Program-made: the position numbers and the translations under genes | Notes under the pieces: model-generated | Databases searched by the model: none | What the model was told of the DNA's origin: nothing | The model's input: the letters and a program-made list of their open reading frames with translations, nothing else | Part shown: piece after piece, positions 24,396 through 34,765 of the stretch | Numbering within the stretch: position 1 is the stretch's first letter | Layout: every line of letters starts with the position of its first letter | DNA from: Megalopta genalis | Lineage: Eukaryota; Arthropoda; Insecta; Hymenoptera; Halictidae | DNA length: 64,000 nt | Reading direction: 5' to 3' | Assembly: GCF_051020955.1 (NCBI RefSeq) | Contig: NW_027476361.1 | Span: 215,668-279,667, forward strand

Positions 24396-25164
24396 GTTTA
24401 ACGTTGTCAATAAATATAACGGGATAAATCGAAATTTTCTTCTTTATTAACATGTGTGCCATCAACATTATAAATCGATAACGATTCCGTATTTTCTGCA
24501 AAGGGAATTAAATTAATTTTACGAAGGCAGTTAATTACAGTCACATAAACCCTACCGTTAATAATCAGAAAATTTGCGATTCTACTTTGTTCCATATTTT
24601 CCATATTTCGTGCAACGGACGTGGCGCATTTAATAAAATATTGTATCCCATGCTTCTACTAACTTTGTTTTTTTTTTTAAAACGATGAATCGACGAGAGA
24701 AACTGCAGATATGTAAATTACTCTCTTCGTGCACAAAGGTGAGAGGGAATACGTGTATTTTTATTTTTACTAGGAAACATTTCAATCACGCAACACGGTG
24801 CACGGAGAAGTTATGAAACAATACTGAAGTTATTCTTTTATTGTGCTCAGCATTGCAGAATATATTGCAATGCCCGAAACGCGTGTATAAACTTTTATTC
24901 AGGAATATGCATCACTTTTGATCCGCATGAGACAACAACTTTTATCAAGATCAGTGAAACGAAATGAATACTCTTTTGATAATCACTTCGGAATCAATGC
25001 AAAACTGTATGAAAAGTTTGTACTGTTGCACTGAACAACAAGGTTCAAATGGATATTTTATAAGGAATATAGACAAAAGGCATTATTAAAAAATATTGGA
25101 TAAAAAACATAAAGTGCAATACTTTGACCATTATTTCTGCAGAGTGTAAATGGTACGGTATAAA
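24396..25164. other. AT-rich non-coding stretch
   Basis: No recognisable gene or repeat family. Open frames are 65 codons or shorter and carry no known motif. Confidence 0.45.
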
Positions 25165-25188
25165 TTACTTCAAGTATTATTTATTTTG

Positions 25189-25241
<53 letters not shown>

Positions 25242-25252
25242 TTATATATTAT

Positions 25253-25339
<87 letters not shown>

Positions 25340-25390
25340 TGTATTATATATATATATATAATACATAATAAATAATACTTGAAATAATTA
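25165..25390. repeat. AT-dinucleotide microsatellite inside an inverted repeat
   Basis: Two long (TA)n tracts (about 25192-25232 and 25256-25331) are flanked by CAAGTATTATTTATT and its complement AATAAATAATACTTG (ending near 25381). The whole block can fold back on itself. The 83-codon frame through it is Ile/Tyr-rich simple sequence and not a gene. Confidence 0.9.
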
Positions 25391-26116
25391 AAATGTATAC
25401 TATAATATATAATAAAATATTATATATATTACAATATTATAATATTATACTATATAATATATATCATAAAATATACACTATAATATATATTCCATATAGT
25501 ATAAACAGAATTAGTAATAAATGATAAATAAACGAAATTGATAACAACTGATCGCCGATACTTATGCAGCATAATTTATTATTCCATTTTTACATAGCAG
25601 TGAATCGTGTAAAAAGAAACAATCGCTGTTGTATATTGTAACATAATTGCATTGGAACCTCACTAGTTGCAGTTTCGATACCGGCACGTGACTTGCCTCG
25701 GTTGAATGTGATCAAAATACGTCGGTGGCTGTTGTGTAATTACGGGAAACACGTAGCACAAGGTACTACGTTGTCTAATATAGTAGCATCGATGGTATAT
25801 AGTGGAGATGAGTGATTCCGTATAGTTGATTGATCGCCTCGATAATTCCAGGAACTTGGTCACTTGCAGCTTTCATGTGCTTTCGTGCAACTATCGGGGC
25901 TCTACCGCGCAACAGATGAAATTCCATCGAAACAGGAATGCCAATAATATTCAATTTATAGAATGATTCGTTTACTTTCCAGACGACAGGAAAATAAACG
26001 AATTTTTATTTGCTGTAGCTCGTACATTATTGTTAGACTGCGGATCTTCACGCGAAATAAAAATTGTTCGTATCAATTGCAAGAGAGTCGAAATCGAATG
26101 ATTACATTTTTTCTAA
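25391..26116. other. AT-rich non-coding stretch
   Basis: 25391-25500 continues as TATAATAT-type simple sequence. No gene recognised beyond it. A forward copy of the dispersed TAGACTGCGGATCTTCACGC motif lies at 26034-26053. Confidence 0.45.
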
Positions 26117-26332
26117 ACTAAACCTACCAAGACGGTCAGGATGACCGGTTTTAGATTTTATATTTTAAAATTGCTGAAATTATAGAGACTTTTTCATAAG
26201 AAATTATTAAATGAATTTCACAGTCCGAGTATTCGTTGTAATAAAAATTATGGGAAGTCTAAATAGATTCGGTTTTATCGTTCTTACAGGGCAACAGAAA
26301 TTCGTCGCTTTTAGTGCTCGGTAGGTTTAGTG
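26117..26332. mobile_element. piggyBac-like MITE
   Basis: The left end ACTAAACCTACC (26117) and right end GGTAGGTTTAGTG (to 26332) are inverted repeats. The right end abuts TTAA, the target site of piggyBac-type elements; the left TTAA appears mutated. The 216-bp interior is AT-rich and non-coding. Superfamily assignment rests on the end sequence and the TTAA. Confidence 0.6.
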
Positions 26333-26543
26333 TTAAAAAATCTAATAAGCTAAAACTATAATACATTGACATTCATAAATACTTTTAATTTGTCTGCTGA
26401 TTTAAATTCGTTGCTAGGCTAGTAATTGCTCAGTTTTCACATACAGATGTGCCAAGGAAAATGGCTGTTTCAAAATGACCGTATAAAATTCTCGAGATTT
26501 TAACAAAACAAATCATTCGAAATCCTGAATAAACAGCGACAAC

Positions 26544-27058
26544 ATGGAATGCCTCAGGACCTTTCCTTCGCGTGATTGGACTGCAGCAGCTCGCAAATAG
26601 TAGATTTCATTTCCGAACTCCCTGCAGTAGTATCACAGCTGATTCTGCGCAATTTGGATCCTGAACCTCTTCTCGGCGCAGCTCAAGTATCGCAGGAATA
26701 GTTGAATGTCTGTAGGTCAGATCCGAACCTGGGACGAACTGCAATGCGTTACAAAGAACGCGCGGAGAGAAAAATGAAAGAACGTTTCCTTGGTGAAGGT
26801 ATTGAGGAGCTGAGAGTGACGGTTCGAAGGAATCTACCTAATCCCGCGGTAGTGCAAAAAATTGCGGCTCACGCTTGGATCAAAGCCGAGGTGGTATTTC
26901 GACGAATTCCGCGAGGTTTTTCAAACCATGCTGACAATAGGAATGGGGTGAAGACTGTTGCAATAAGACGCGGCAGATATATTAGAATGGCGTACAATAG
27001 AATATCCTATTTTGACAAGCTTGCGGTAGCAAGCTTATTATTTAGTTCCAATAAGTAG
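26544..27058 (+). pseudogene. F-box protein pseudogene 1
   Basis: An F-box-like reading frame lies in the second half of this interval: I-S-E-L-P, then Q-L-I-L-R-N-L-D-P-E-P-L-L, A-A-Q-V-S-Q-E, a stop, then L-N-V-C-R-S-D-P-N-L and a basic tail. F-box domains recruit SCF ubiquitin-ligase substrate receptors to SKP1. The expected Trp of the VSxxW motif is a TAG stop at 26699-26701, and the start region (ATG 26544) is out of frame with the domain, so the copy is dead. It is clearly paralogous to 28806-29201: both share ATGGA(A/G)T starts, the ISELP block, LDP, LNVC and the basic region. Downstream of the F-box there is no recognised substrate-binding repeat. The frame ends at 27058. Confidence 0.75.
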
Positions 27059-28440
27059 ACTGCGAATCTTTATGGAAACTTTCGTGAATTTTTGTACAAA
27101 AATGGTAAAAGAAAGGCGAAATTTCTTACGTCAACTATAAAATGCTTTCTGGTCAACGTGCGACAATATTACAAAGATATTATGAATTAATCTATGAATT
27201 GCTACAGAAAGATAATGAATCAATTTTTGTTATGCACGTTTATGTGAATTTTAATGGGTAAAAATCAGTTCAATTGTAGTAAAAACACAGATTTTGCTGT
27301 TCCGTAACGTGGAGCAAAGAGAACTTTTCACCAGTTTTATTTTGATTTGCTCGAGACAACTTTTTCTATCATCTCCAATTTATTGTCTAAAAGGAAGAAT
27401 ATTTCAAGCTTATTGTAGCATATTGTACAAAATCAGGACACGCGTTCAAAAATACCAATTTTACCCTTTATAAAATAATGTTACTGAAAATTTTAATTTG
27501 TCGAGCTTGCAGCGAACAAGTATTCGTATTATTTTTAATATTTCTGTTACAGAAGTTTTGCATAAAATGCAAAAGCTTCATACGCCACGATGCATTTATT
27601 TTACATTGACGATCATTCTAACTAAAATCGGCTTTTCAAGCTTGACGAAATAATTCCGTGTCAGTTCTATATATCCCCACATGTTTGACATGGAACTGTC
27701 GAAATCATTTCTACAATTATACGCCCGGAAATAATAAGGACTTTGTATAGCTACGTATCACGGTCCCAGCTCGCATGCACTCGTGATATTGAGAGCTTCG
27801 AAGCCACAATCGTAGAACACAACTTACGGAGCTGAGTTTCACCTTCGGTCAAGTTCTATGTGGTCGGGGCGCAGTGGAAACTGCTGAGCTCCGCGCAGGT
27901 GCGATAAGTTGCGCTACATATGAGGTACGAAGCCAAGGCAGTGCTTCCGACAATTCCTCGAAATCTGCCAAAACGGATTTAGGATATCATAAGCTCCTTA
28001 GTAGTAATACGTAGAAAATGCATCAGAATGTTGTACCACTCTTCGGGGAAAATATTTCAGCAGAATGCTTAAACGCGATTGTTGAAGTAAATTATTACAG
28101 TCTTCGTTGAAAACGAAGATTATTTTTAATTTTAACATAGAAATAATTACTGTCACTGTGAAAGTTTCTAACGTTGATCGACGCGAATAAAAAATGAATG
28201 GAAAAATGATTCAAGAATAAAGCAAACGGTACAAAATATTCGATGCTCTTTTGTTTATACGTCAGAAACTATATCACATAATTTCTTTATTCCGTATCTT
28301 ATAAAAATATATATAATTTCATATTAATATTGTCTTTATATATATAGTTATTAAACAGTATATTATTATAATAATTATAATAATATTGTATATATGTACA
28401 AACAAAGTTAGTATAAAATTTAATATATATCTTTATAATT
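27059..28440. other. AT-rich spacer between the two F-box pseudogenes
   Basis: No gene recognised. A TAGACTGCGAATCTTTATGG copy of the dispersed motif begins at 27055. 27750-27960 is GC-richer and of unknown nature. 28300-28440 is TA-rich simple sequence. Confidence 0.45.
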
Positions 28441-28474
28441 ATTATAATAATATACTGTAATATAATATATTATA

Positions 28475-28515
<41 letters not shown>

Positions 28516-28570
28516 ATATACTATATTATAATAATATAATAAGCTATTAAACACTGTATAATTATAGTAA
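28441..28570. repeat. AT microsatellite with flanking inverted repeats
   Basis: A (TA)n run at about 28478-28512 sits between TAATTATTATAATAATATAC-type segments that occur in both orientations from 28360 to 28570. Simple sequence, non-coding. Confidence 0.85.
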
Positions 28571-28805
28571 TTATAAAGCCAGACGTCCGTTCTATCGAAT
28601 AGAATACTTTTTACCAATAGTAACAGTAACCCTGCAAAAATTGCATTCTCATTTCACAGTATGCCTGAATGCAAGTTTCTCCTAAATTAAGTACAATTCG
28701 ATAGAATTATGTGGAAAGTGTATGTCCAGTCCACCACGCGAAGCGTGAAGCGTGACCAGGGATATATATGTACCTATATATACGCCTTGTATCTGCATCA
28801 GCAAC

Positions 28806-29201
28806 ATGGAGTACTTCAGGAAATTCCTTAATGTGGTCGGATGGCTCGACCCTACCAAGGTGTATTTTATTTCCGAACTTCCGCCGGAGGTGTCGTAGTC
28901 GATCGTACGCACGTTGGATCCTCGATCTCTGCTTTGCGCTGCTCGAGTGTCAGGTAAGTGGTTGAATGTCTGTAAGGATGATCCTATACTCAGACGAACC
29001 GCGAGACACTACAAGCAGCGCATAGTGCAGAGAAAGAGAGAACGTTTTGCTGCGGCTGCTGTTAAAGAACCGAGGGCGACGGTACATAGAGCAGTTCCAT
29101 TTCCTACTCAGGTGAGAATGGTCGCACCTCATGTACAAGCTCGGCCAGCTTTGACAAATTCGACGTGTGCTCGAATGCGTGGCAGGTCTATTATATTGTA
29201 G
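28806..29201 (+). pseudogene. F-box protein pseudogene 2 (single in-frame stop)
   Basis: From the ATG at 28806 a 131-codon frame runs to TAG at 29199-29201, interrupted only by a TAG at codon 31 (28896-28898), where the paralogous copy reads Gln. The F-box spans about residues 22-64: S-E-L-P-P-E-V-S, L-D-P at 37-39, L-L at 42-43, V-S at 48-49, Trp52, and V-C-K-D-D-P after it. A Lys/Arg-rich segment follows (about residues 66-85), then a short tail with no known interaction domain. F-box proteins are usually longer, so this is either a small-family member or a truncated one. It lies about 2.3 kb from a second copy on the same strand, consistent with local duplication followed by decay. A sequencing error or stop readthrough cannot be excluded. 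Confidence 0.8.
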
Positions 29202-30382
29202 TGTTTTTTGTATTAATAAATTGTTTAACCTGACATTTGCTCCTTTCAGCAAATAAATATTATTATTATTATTTAGTTAAGTAAGTGTATATAACTTTTA
29301 ATTTTTTGATGTATCTTGACCAGTTTCTTTAATAGTAGCAATATTTTTTTAGGTTTATCATAGGACTATTAATAATAAATTGTATCTTGTATAGTTGTAT
29401 TTTGACCAGCTGCTTCCATAGTAACAATTTTTTTTTCTAATTAGTTCTAATATGACGTAACTAAGAATAACTTGGCATCATATTTGACGATCTCTGCAGC
29501 CAATGCGAGTAAAGAACAACTATAGCAGATCTCTACACCGACAAAATGAAAGTTCACTTATCCGCATTTCATACGTACATACAGAGTGTCCATGAAAAAT
29601 GGTGTACAAGTGGACTCCAGCCCAGAAAAGCACAGAGACGTCTTTAAGACGTCTTAAAGACGTCTGGTGTAGAACATTCGCGACAATCAGAACAATCAGA
29701 ACTTTCGGAAGAGTTCTCCAAACATTAACGGCAGTCACTGTATCGCCATTAACGTTCGTACAACTTTTAAAACACAATAACTTTTTTAGAACTGGACCAA
29801 TCGACTCGAATTTTATTTAAATGATTTTGCTATTGCTTGGAATGACAAAAGAAAAAAGAAAAAAGCTCATGTTCGAACATTAAAACTCGATTTACTCGGA
29901 AACTACGTGCCGTGCAGCTGTAACGGCTACACGAGTCATATCCGCGCATTACGCCGACTCTTTGCGATTAATCCACCGAGAAACAGGGCAGCGCAATTTG
30001 TATCTTTCCGTATATCTCGTATTTTTACGGGGACGTGTAACCGGCATGCATTCCAGCGGACAGGCGATTTACGCTGTGTTTCGCGTTACACAATGTGTTT
30101 ATACATGATGTACGATTTAGATGTGTCTGAGGAGAAAAAAAATGTAGGAGAACGCTTCTCGCACGCATACAATGTTTGCAGATTTTTATGCGAAATAAAT
30201 ATATCTCAGAAAACACGTCTTACAACAAAGTATCTTCGTCGATAACTTTACTTAGGTACAAATAACGCGCGAATCTTTTTAAACTATCCTATTATCGTTC
30301 TCAGTCACAAAAATATCGTGAAACTATCGATCTGAATTCGAAACGGTCGTAAAACGTCTAACAAGTTCGCGCGAAATGATTA
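29202..30382. other. Non-coding stretch with a short nested palindrome
   Basis: No gene recognised. At about 29637-29664 AGACGTCTTTAAGACGTCT is a perfect palindrome and the AGACGTCT element repeats once more beside it. A plus-strand open frame at 29907-30245 (112 codons) has no recognisable domain. Confidence 0.45.
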
Positions 30383-30883
30383 TTAGGTCTACCGGAAAGT
30401 TGTAGAATATACTTTCCATCGTTACTTATGACTTCTTGCCAGCGCGATGGCAACTTGTAAATGCCAGTTTTGAAAAATGATTTATTTTTAGAGGCGAAGA
30501 ACTCAACTAGTGCTTGGTTGACATCAGCTACATTTTTGAATTTTTTTCCTGTACAAAGTTTTGCAAAGAGAGAAACAAGTGACAATCAGAGGGTGCTAGG
30601 TCTGGGGAGTATGGTAGATGTGACAGAATTTGCCTAGCTCTGCGATTTTCTAACGAGTCGCCAAAGCAGCATGTGGTCTGGCAGTATCATCGGTAGCCAT
30701 GTTTTCACGATCGCGTCTCGCTTAATAATGACATGAGACATCTTTGTTTCAGTTTATTTAGGAGAGTACATGTGTGTAAATGCAATGATAATGAGAGATA
30801 GTCATATATGTCTCAAATCAACATGTGCATATGGATTGAAACTTGAAGTGACACTATCGGACAGAACTTTCCGGAAGACCCAA
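30383..30883 (-). mobile_element. mariner-type element, internal deletion derivative (501 bp)
   Basis: The ends TTAGGTCTACCGGAAAGTT (30383) and TTGGGTCTTCCGGAAAGTT (read from 30883 on the minus strand) are near-perfect terminal inverted repeats. Each is flanked by TA, the mariner target duplication. The transposase reads on the minus strand, so the 5' end is at 30883. Full mariner elements are about 1.3 kb, so roughly 800 bp is missing from the interior. Confidence 0.9.
30400..30695 (-). pseudogene. mariner transposase C-terminal fragment, frameshifted
   Basis: The minus strand encodes the D-D-T-A-R-P-H block (second catalytic Asp of the DD34D triad) near 30690, then S-P-D-L-A-P-S-D (third Asp) in another frame, then L-F-x-S-L-Q-N-F and a frame reading F-F-A-S-K-N-K-S-F and L-P-S-R-W-Q-E-V-I, the usual mariner C-terminus. 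There are at least two frameshifts and two in-frame stops. The N-terminal DNA-binding half is lost. The last frame runs on through the terminal repeat. It cannot make active transposase. Confidence 0.85.
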
Positions 30884-33176
30884 TAAAAAGAAACGTGGTC
30901 CGTTGCTACTGCAAACGAAGACGCTACATCGAGTATTCGAAGCCGATTATAAAAACGAGCGTACACGGCACGATCCATAGAATATTTCAGCCGACGGTTT
31001 GCCGTCCGAACGATTCTTTCGCCGTGTCGTTAACCCGAACACCGTGAATGGTTGATACTTGGACGATGAGAGCTACGGATTTATGGCGGTTCGGTAGTCG
31101 GTGACGCATGTGTGCACGGTCCGGCGCCGGAATTTATTTTACTAGGCAATTCTGATAAATATTTGCGTGGCCGCGACGGATTGATATCCACACGGAAAGC
31201 CGTTCTCGTGCCTGTTTCCTATTATCGATTGACCGCGCGCATCGCGCCGGCTGAATATTCACAAATATGCGCGGTCCGATGATTCCTCCGAGGGCAGAGA
31301 CTCGCGCGGGATGTAAGCCTGCCATTGCGCCGGCCCGTATGCCGGCTATGTTTGTATAATCGAAAATTAATTACCATGAATTCGCATGCCCAGCTAGATT
31401 AGTGATCCGCATTTAAAATGCGCCAGATGCTGCGATTCATGCGCGAAATCGTGATCCAACCTAGATAGTAAACACGATTGTGTAGTACGTGCCTCCATTT
31501 GCCGAGCTTACAGGGGCTACACCATCCTTCACTTTTCGGCAACGCGATAGAGTCTGCGGGAGCAGTGATTAGTACCGTTATTAATGGTTGGTAAACCTTC
31601 GCGGGCCAGGATTTATCGGAATACTGGAAATATTTCTTCTCGGAGTAGCGATGAGAGTCGGCTCGACTGTTCATTGATAAGGCATAATTGTGACAAAATG
31701 TAAACTTCGTTGCAATATTTTGGACCTAATCAACCGGGGATTGTCATTTAATCTTCTCGCAGGTACAGCACAGATTCCGGCAAAATCTCTTACACTCGAC
31801 ACGCCATTATTGCAATTAATCGTTGATAGAGGGCCGTTTTACTGTTCTGCTCACACGGACAGAGATTTATAGTGCTTCAAAAAGGCACACTCAGTTTTTT
31901 CGTAATAACTTCACGTAAAGAAATGGCACGTTAAAGCAATCCGGGCTTCCCGAGGCACGGTGTATACGGGAATGACATACTTGCTTCGGGAACGTTAATG
32001 GGAAAATAATTCGACTCGCGCGAATATTTAATTGTCGCGAAATGATCGAATAACGACGATCGCTGGAATCAAATGAAAATTAAAGAATAATATCGCTTTC
32101 AAGAAACAAGTAGCTGCATTTTTCCATAGAACTGAATTTAATATTTTATAATATTTTTGATTCAATTTAATAAAATATACAAATGTTTAACCACGAAATT
32201 GTTTCGTCATTATAAATACGTTGCAACAAGTAGAACAACATTACGTTATATGCTCATTTACGGTATATGCTCTTAATATATTGTTTCGCTCTTTACGCAT
32301 TTTGCAAAAATCATTGCTATTTTCGATTCGACGTGAAAGATAGAAAGAACCCTGGTGACATGTTTACGACGACGCGTGCAAAATATTTTGACCTGTCTCT
32401 CCATTTACATTTTGATGTAAATGCAACATTATATTTATCAATTTTGCAACGGTTCTGGCGGTCGACCGTAGAATATTTTTGTTCGTCGCAGCGATAATGC
32501 GTCGCCGGTTCTGTTCAACGATTAACTTTGTTAATTATCATCGCTTATCGTCTCTTGTAATTTTATTGTAACTCCAATGAGTAATTACTGTATTGCCAAT
32601 CACGTTTGAATTCCGTTCTGAACGATGCGGGAACAAAATGAACCGGAATCCAGAAAATAACCGTTCCCACCTTTGTGGATTATAATTCTCTTTCGAATCG
32701 AAATTGCTCCGACTCAATAATTTTAAGCTGCGCTCCCCCTTCTGTTTATAAATTAATGCGTTAAATGAAACTAGCACGCGAAAGCTAATTTCCTTCGTTA
32801 CAGTTCGTTTCACGCGGAAAGAACCGAACTGGAAGATAGAATGTTTAATCCGATATGGAATCGATATAGAGTCCCGATGTAATAATTGGCATCTACAGAA
32901 ACCGTAATCGGAGCCAATATAAACGAGCTCATATTTCATCTTACAACTGGACCGCGGATCTTTATGCCTTTATGGCATGCGCACACTTTTCAAACGCGAG
33001 GGAACCTGTAAATTGTCTTAGTTACAATAGCATTTTCTCATTTTATTTCTACTTTATTTCTACTTTATTTCTGTCTATCACGTTTCTATTTCTATTCATA
33101 TAATCACTCTGCTAATCTTTTCAACGCCGCGTTTAAATGAAGGAACTTTCTGCATACGATCATGTACAAGGTTATG
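30884..33176. other. Non-coding stretch, no gene recognised
   Basis: 30900-31400 is CpG-rich, the remainder AT-rich. The longest frame (minus, 32538-32939, 133 codons) has no recognisable motif. A TGGACCGCGGATCTTTATGC copy of the dispersed motif lies at 32948-32967. TTTATTTCTACTT is repeated in tandem near 33047-33075. Confidence 0.45.
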
Positions 33177-33500
33177 TCAAAATTATTGCACAATCGAGAA
33201 ATGAGGGATTCCGGGGGTCATTTGAAGCAACTTTTTCCTTAACGAAAATGCAATCTGCGACTTCGTTTACGAGTTATTAACGAAAAACGCTGGCCAATGA
33301 GAGATCGCGTACGGCTGACGCCCCACTCTCACGACCACTGCCGCTGCGCAAGGGCGGATCGGCGGTCACACTCGCTCTCCGATTGGTCAGTGTTTTTTGA
33401 TAATAACTCATAAACCAAGCCGTGGATTGAATTTTCGCTAAGGAAGAAGTTGTTTCAAATGACGCGAACCCCTTATTTCCCGCTTGTACAATAATTTTGA
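33177..33500. mobile_element. 324-bp MITE with ~115-bp inverted repeats
   Basis: The left arm starts TCAAAATTATTGCACAATCG and includes GTCATTTGAAGCAACTTTTT and TTCGTTTACGAGTTATTAAC. The right arm is its complement with scattered mismatches and ends CAATAATTTTGA at 33500. The centre holds GCCAATGAGAG / CTCCGATTGGTC arms and a GC-rich loop. A half copy lies at 24256-24395. It has no coding capacity. Confidence 0.88.
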
Positions 33501-33505
33501 GACAG

Positions 33506-34751
33506 AAGTCTCGAGTGATTTAACGTGCAGCACCTGCCCAAAGGCTTATCCACACGGCCCCCATGGGCGCGGAATTGAGATACGCTCAATAAGCGCGCTC
33601 CCACATGCCAAGCCATGCAGGAGCTACCAGTTACTACGAGGACGCGGACTCTCGTCAGCAGACAACTGGTGGTGCCGAGCCCTTTCTATGCTCTACCGGC
33701 TCAGCAGGTCGGTTCCCGAGCTGAATACCGCAGCTCACTCGTCGAGCCTCGTGGAGGTTCAAGTGTGGCTAGGGCACGTTTGCCCCTTGCGGCCTGGGTT
33801 GCCCAGGTGATTGGTTGCATCCCGATTTCTAGATCCAGCGGCATGTTGCTACGTGGCGCGTTCAGACAACGAAAATGCGGCATTCCAGTCGGACCAGAAA
33901 AACCGCATAACGTGACGCGGGGGACTGCAGCCACAAGTGACAACAGTCCCCCGGTAGGGAGTAGTACAGCATATTCAATGCTGTACATGAACACGCCACA
34001 GCCCGTATGCTTAGTTCAGGGGCCTCGCCATTATGCGAAGTACTACATGTACAACGCACTGGCGGTCTCAAATACCCTCATCGCCGATGCATCTGATGCA
34101 TCCGTCAACTCGGCAGCATTCACTCCGTCGGCGTGTTGCTTTGTGGCGTGTTCAGATAACGAAAATTCGGCATTCTAGTCAGACCAGAAAAACCGCATAA
34201 CGTAACGCGGGGGACTGAAGCCACAAGTGACAACAGTCCCCCGGATGGGAGTAGTACAGCATGTTCAATACTGCACAAGAACACGCCACAGCCCGCTTGC
34301 TTAATCACGGGCCTCGTCATTATGCGAAGCACTACATGTACAACGCACTGACGGTCTCAAGTGCCTTCATCGCCGATGCACCTATCGACTCAGCAGCAAC
34401 ATTCAATCCGACGGCGTGTTGCTTCGTGGCGTGTTCAGACAACGAAAATGCGGCATTCCAATTAGACCAGAAAAACCGCATAACGTAACGCGGGGGACTG
34501 CAGCCACAAGTGACAACAGTCCCCCGCTAGGGAGTAGTACAGCATATTCAATGCTGTACACGAACACGCCACAGCCCGCATGCTTAATCTCGGGCCTCGC
34601 CATTATGCGAAGTACTACATGTACGACGCACTGACGGTCTAAAATGCCTTCATCGTCGACGCACCCATCGACTCGGTAGTAGCAACAACCTTCGCGAGGA
34701 CTAGTTCGGGGGTCGCCTCTCAACCCTGGGTGGCCACAGACCGCCACCGCC
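33506..34751. mobile_element. 1246-bp insertion bounded by a 14-bp direct repeat
   Basis: TAATTTTGAGACAG occurs at 33492-33505 and again at 34752-34765, immediately flanking this GC-rich block. The left copy begins inside the terminal repeat of the neighbouring MITE. This is the pattern of a target-site duplication, so the block probably arrived after the MITE. A 14-bp duplication without terminal inverted repeats or LTRs fits target-primed retrotransposition better than a cut-and-paste element. Open frames up to 187 codons on both strands have no recognisable domain. The element family is unknown to me. Confidence 0.7.
33843..34700 (+). repeat. Three tandem units of about 285 bp inside the insertion
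   Basis: TTCAGACAACGAAAATGCGG (33861) recurs at 34151 and 34434, offsets of 290 and 283. Each unit carries GCGGGGGACTG...CAACAGTCCCCCG, able to form a hairpin, then GTACAGCATATTCAATGCTG(TAC), a second dyad, and CATTATGCGAAG(T/C)ACTACATG. Divergence between units is about 5-10 percent by eye. The hairpins suggest a structured RNA region, such as the 3' end of a retroelement; this is inference. Confidence 0.9.
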
Positions 34752-34765
34752 TAATTTTGAGACAG

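Noticed and set aside
32538..32939. 133-codon minus-strand frame
   Set aside because: No recognisable motif or neighbouring exon signal; length is within what chance gives in a window of this size.
33615..34747. Frames up to 187 codons in both strands over the 285-bp tandem units
   Set aside because: They exist on both strands and shift between units (offsets 290 and 283, neither a multiple of 3), so no single protein repeat is preserved.
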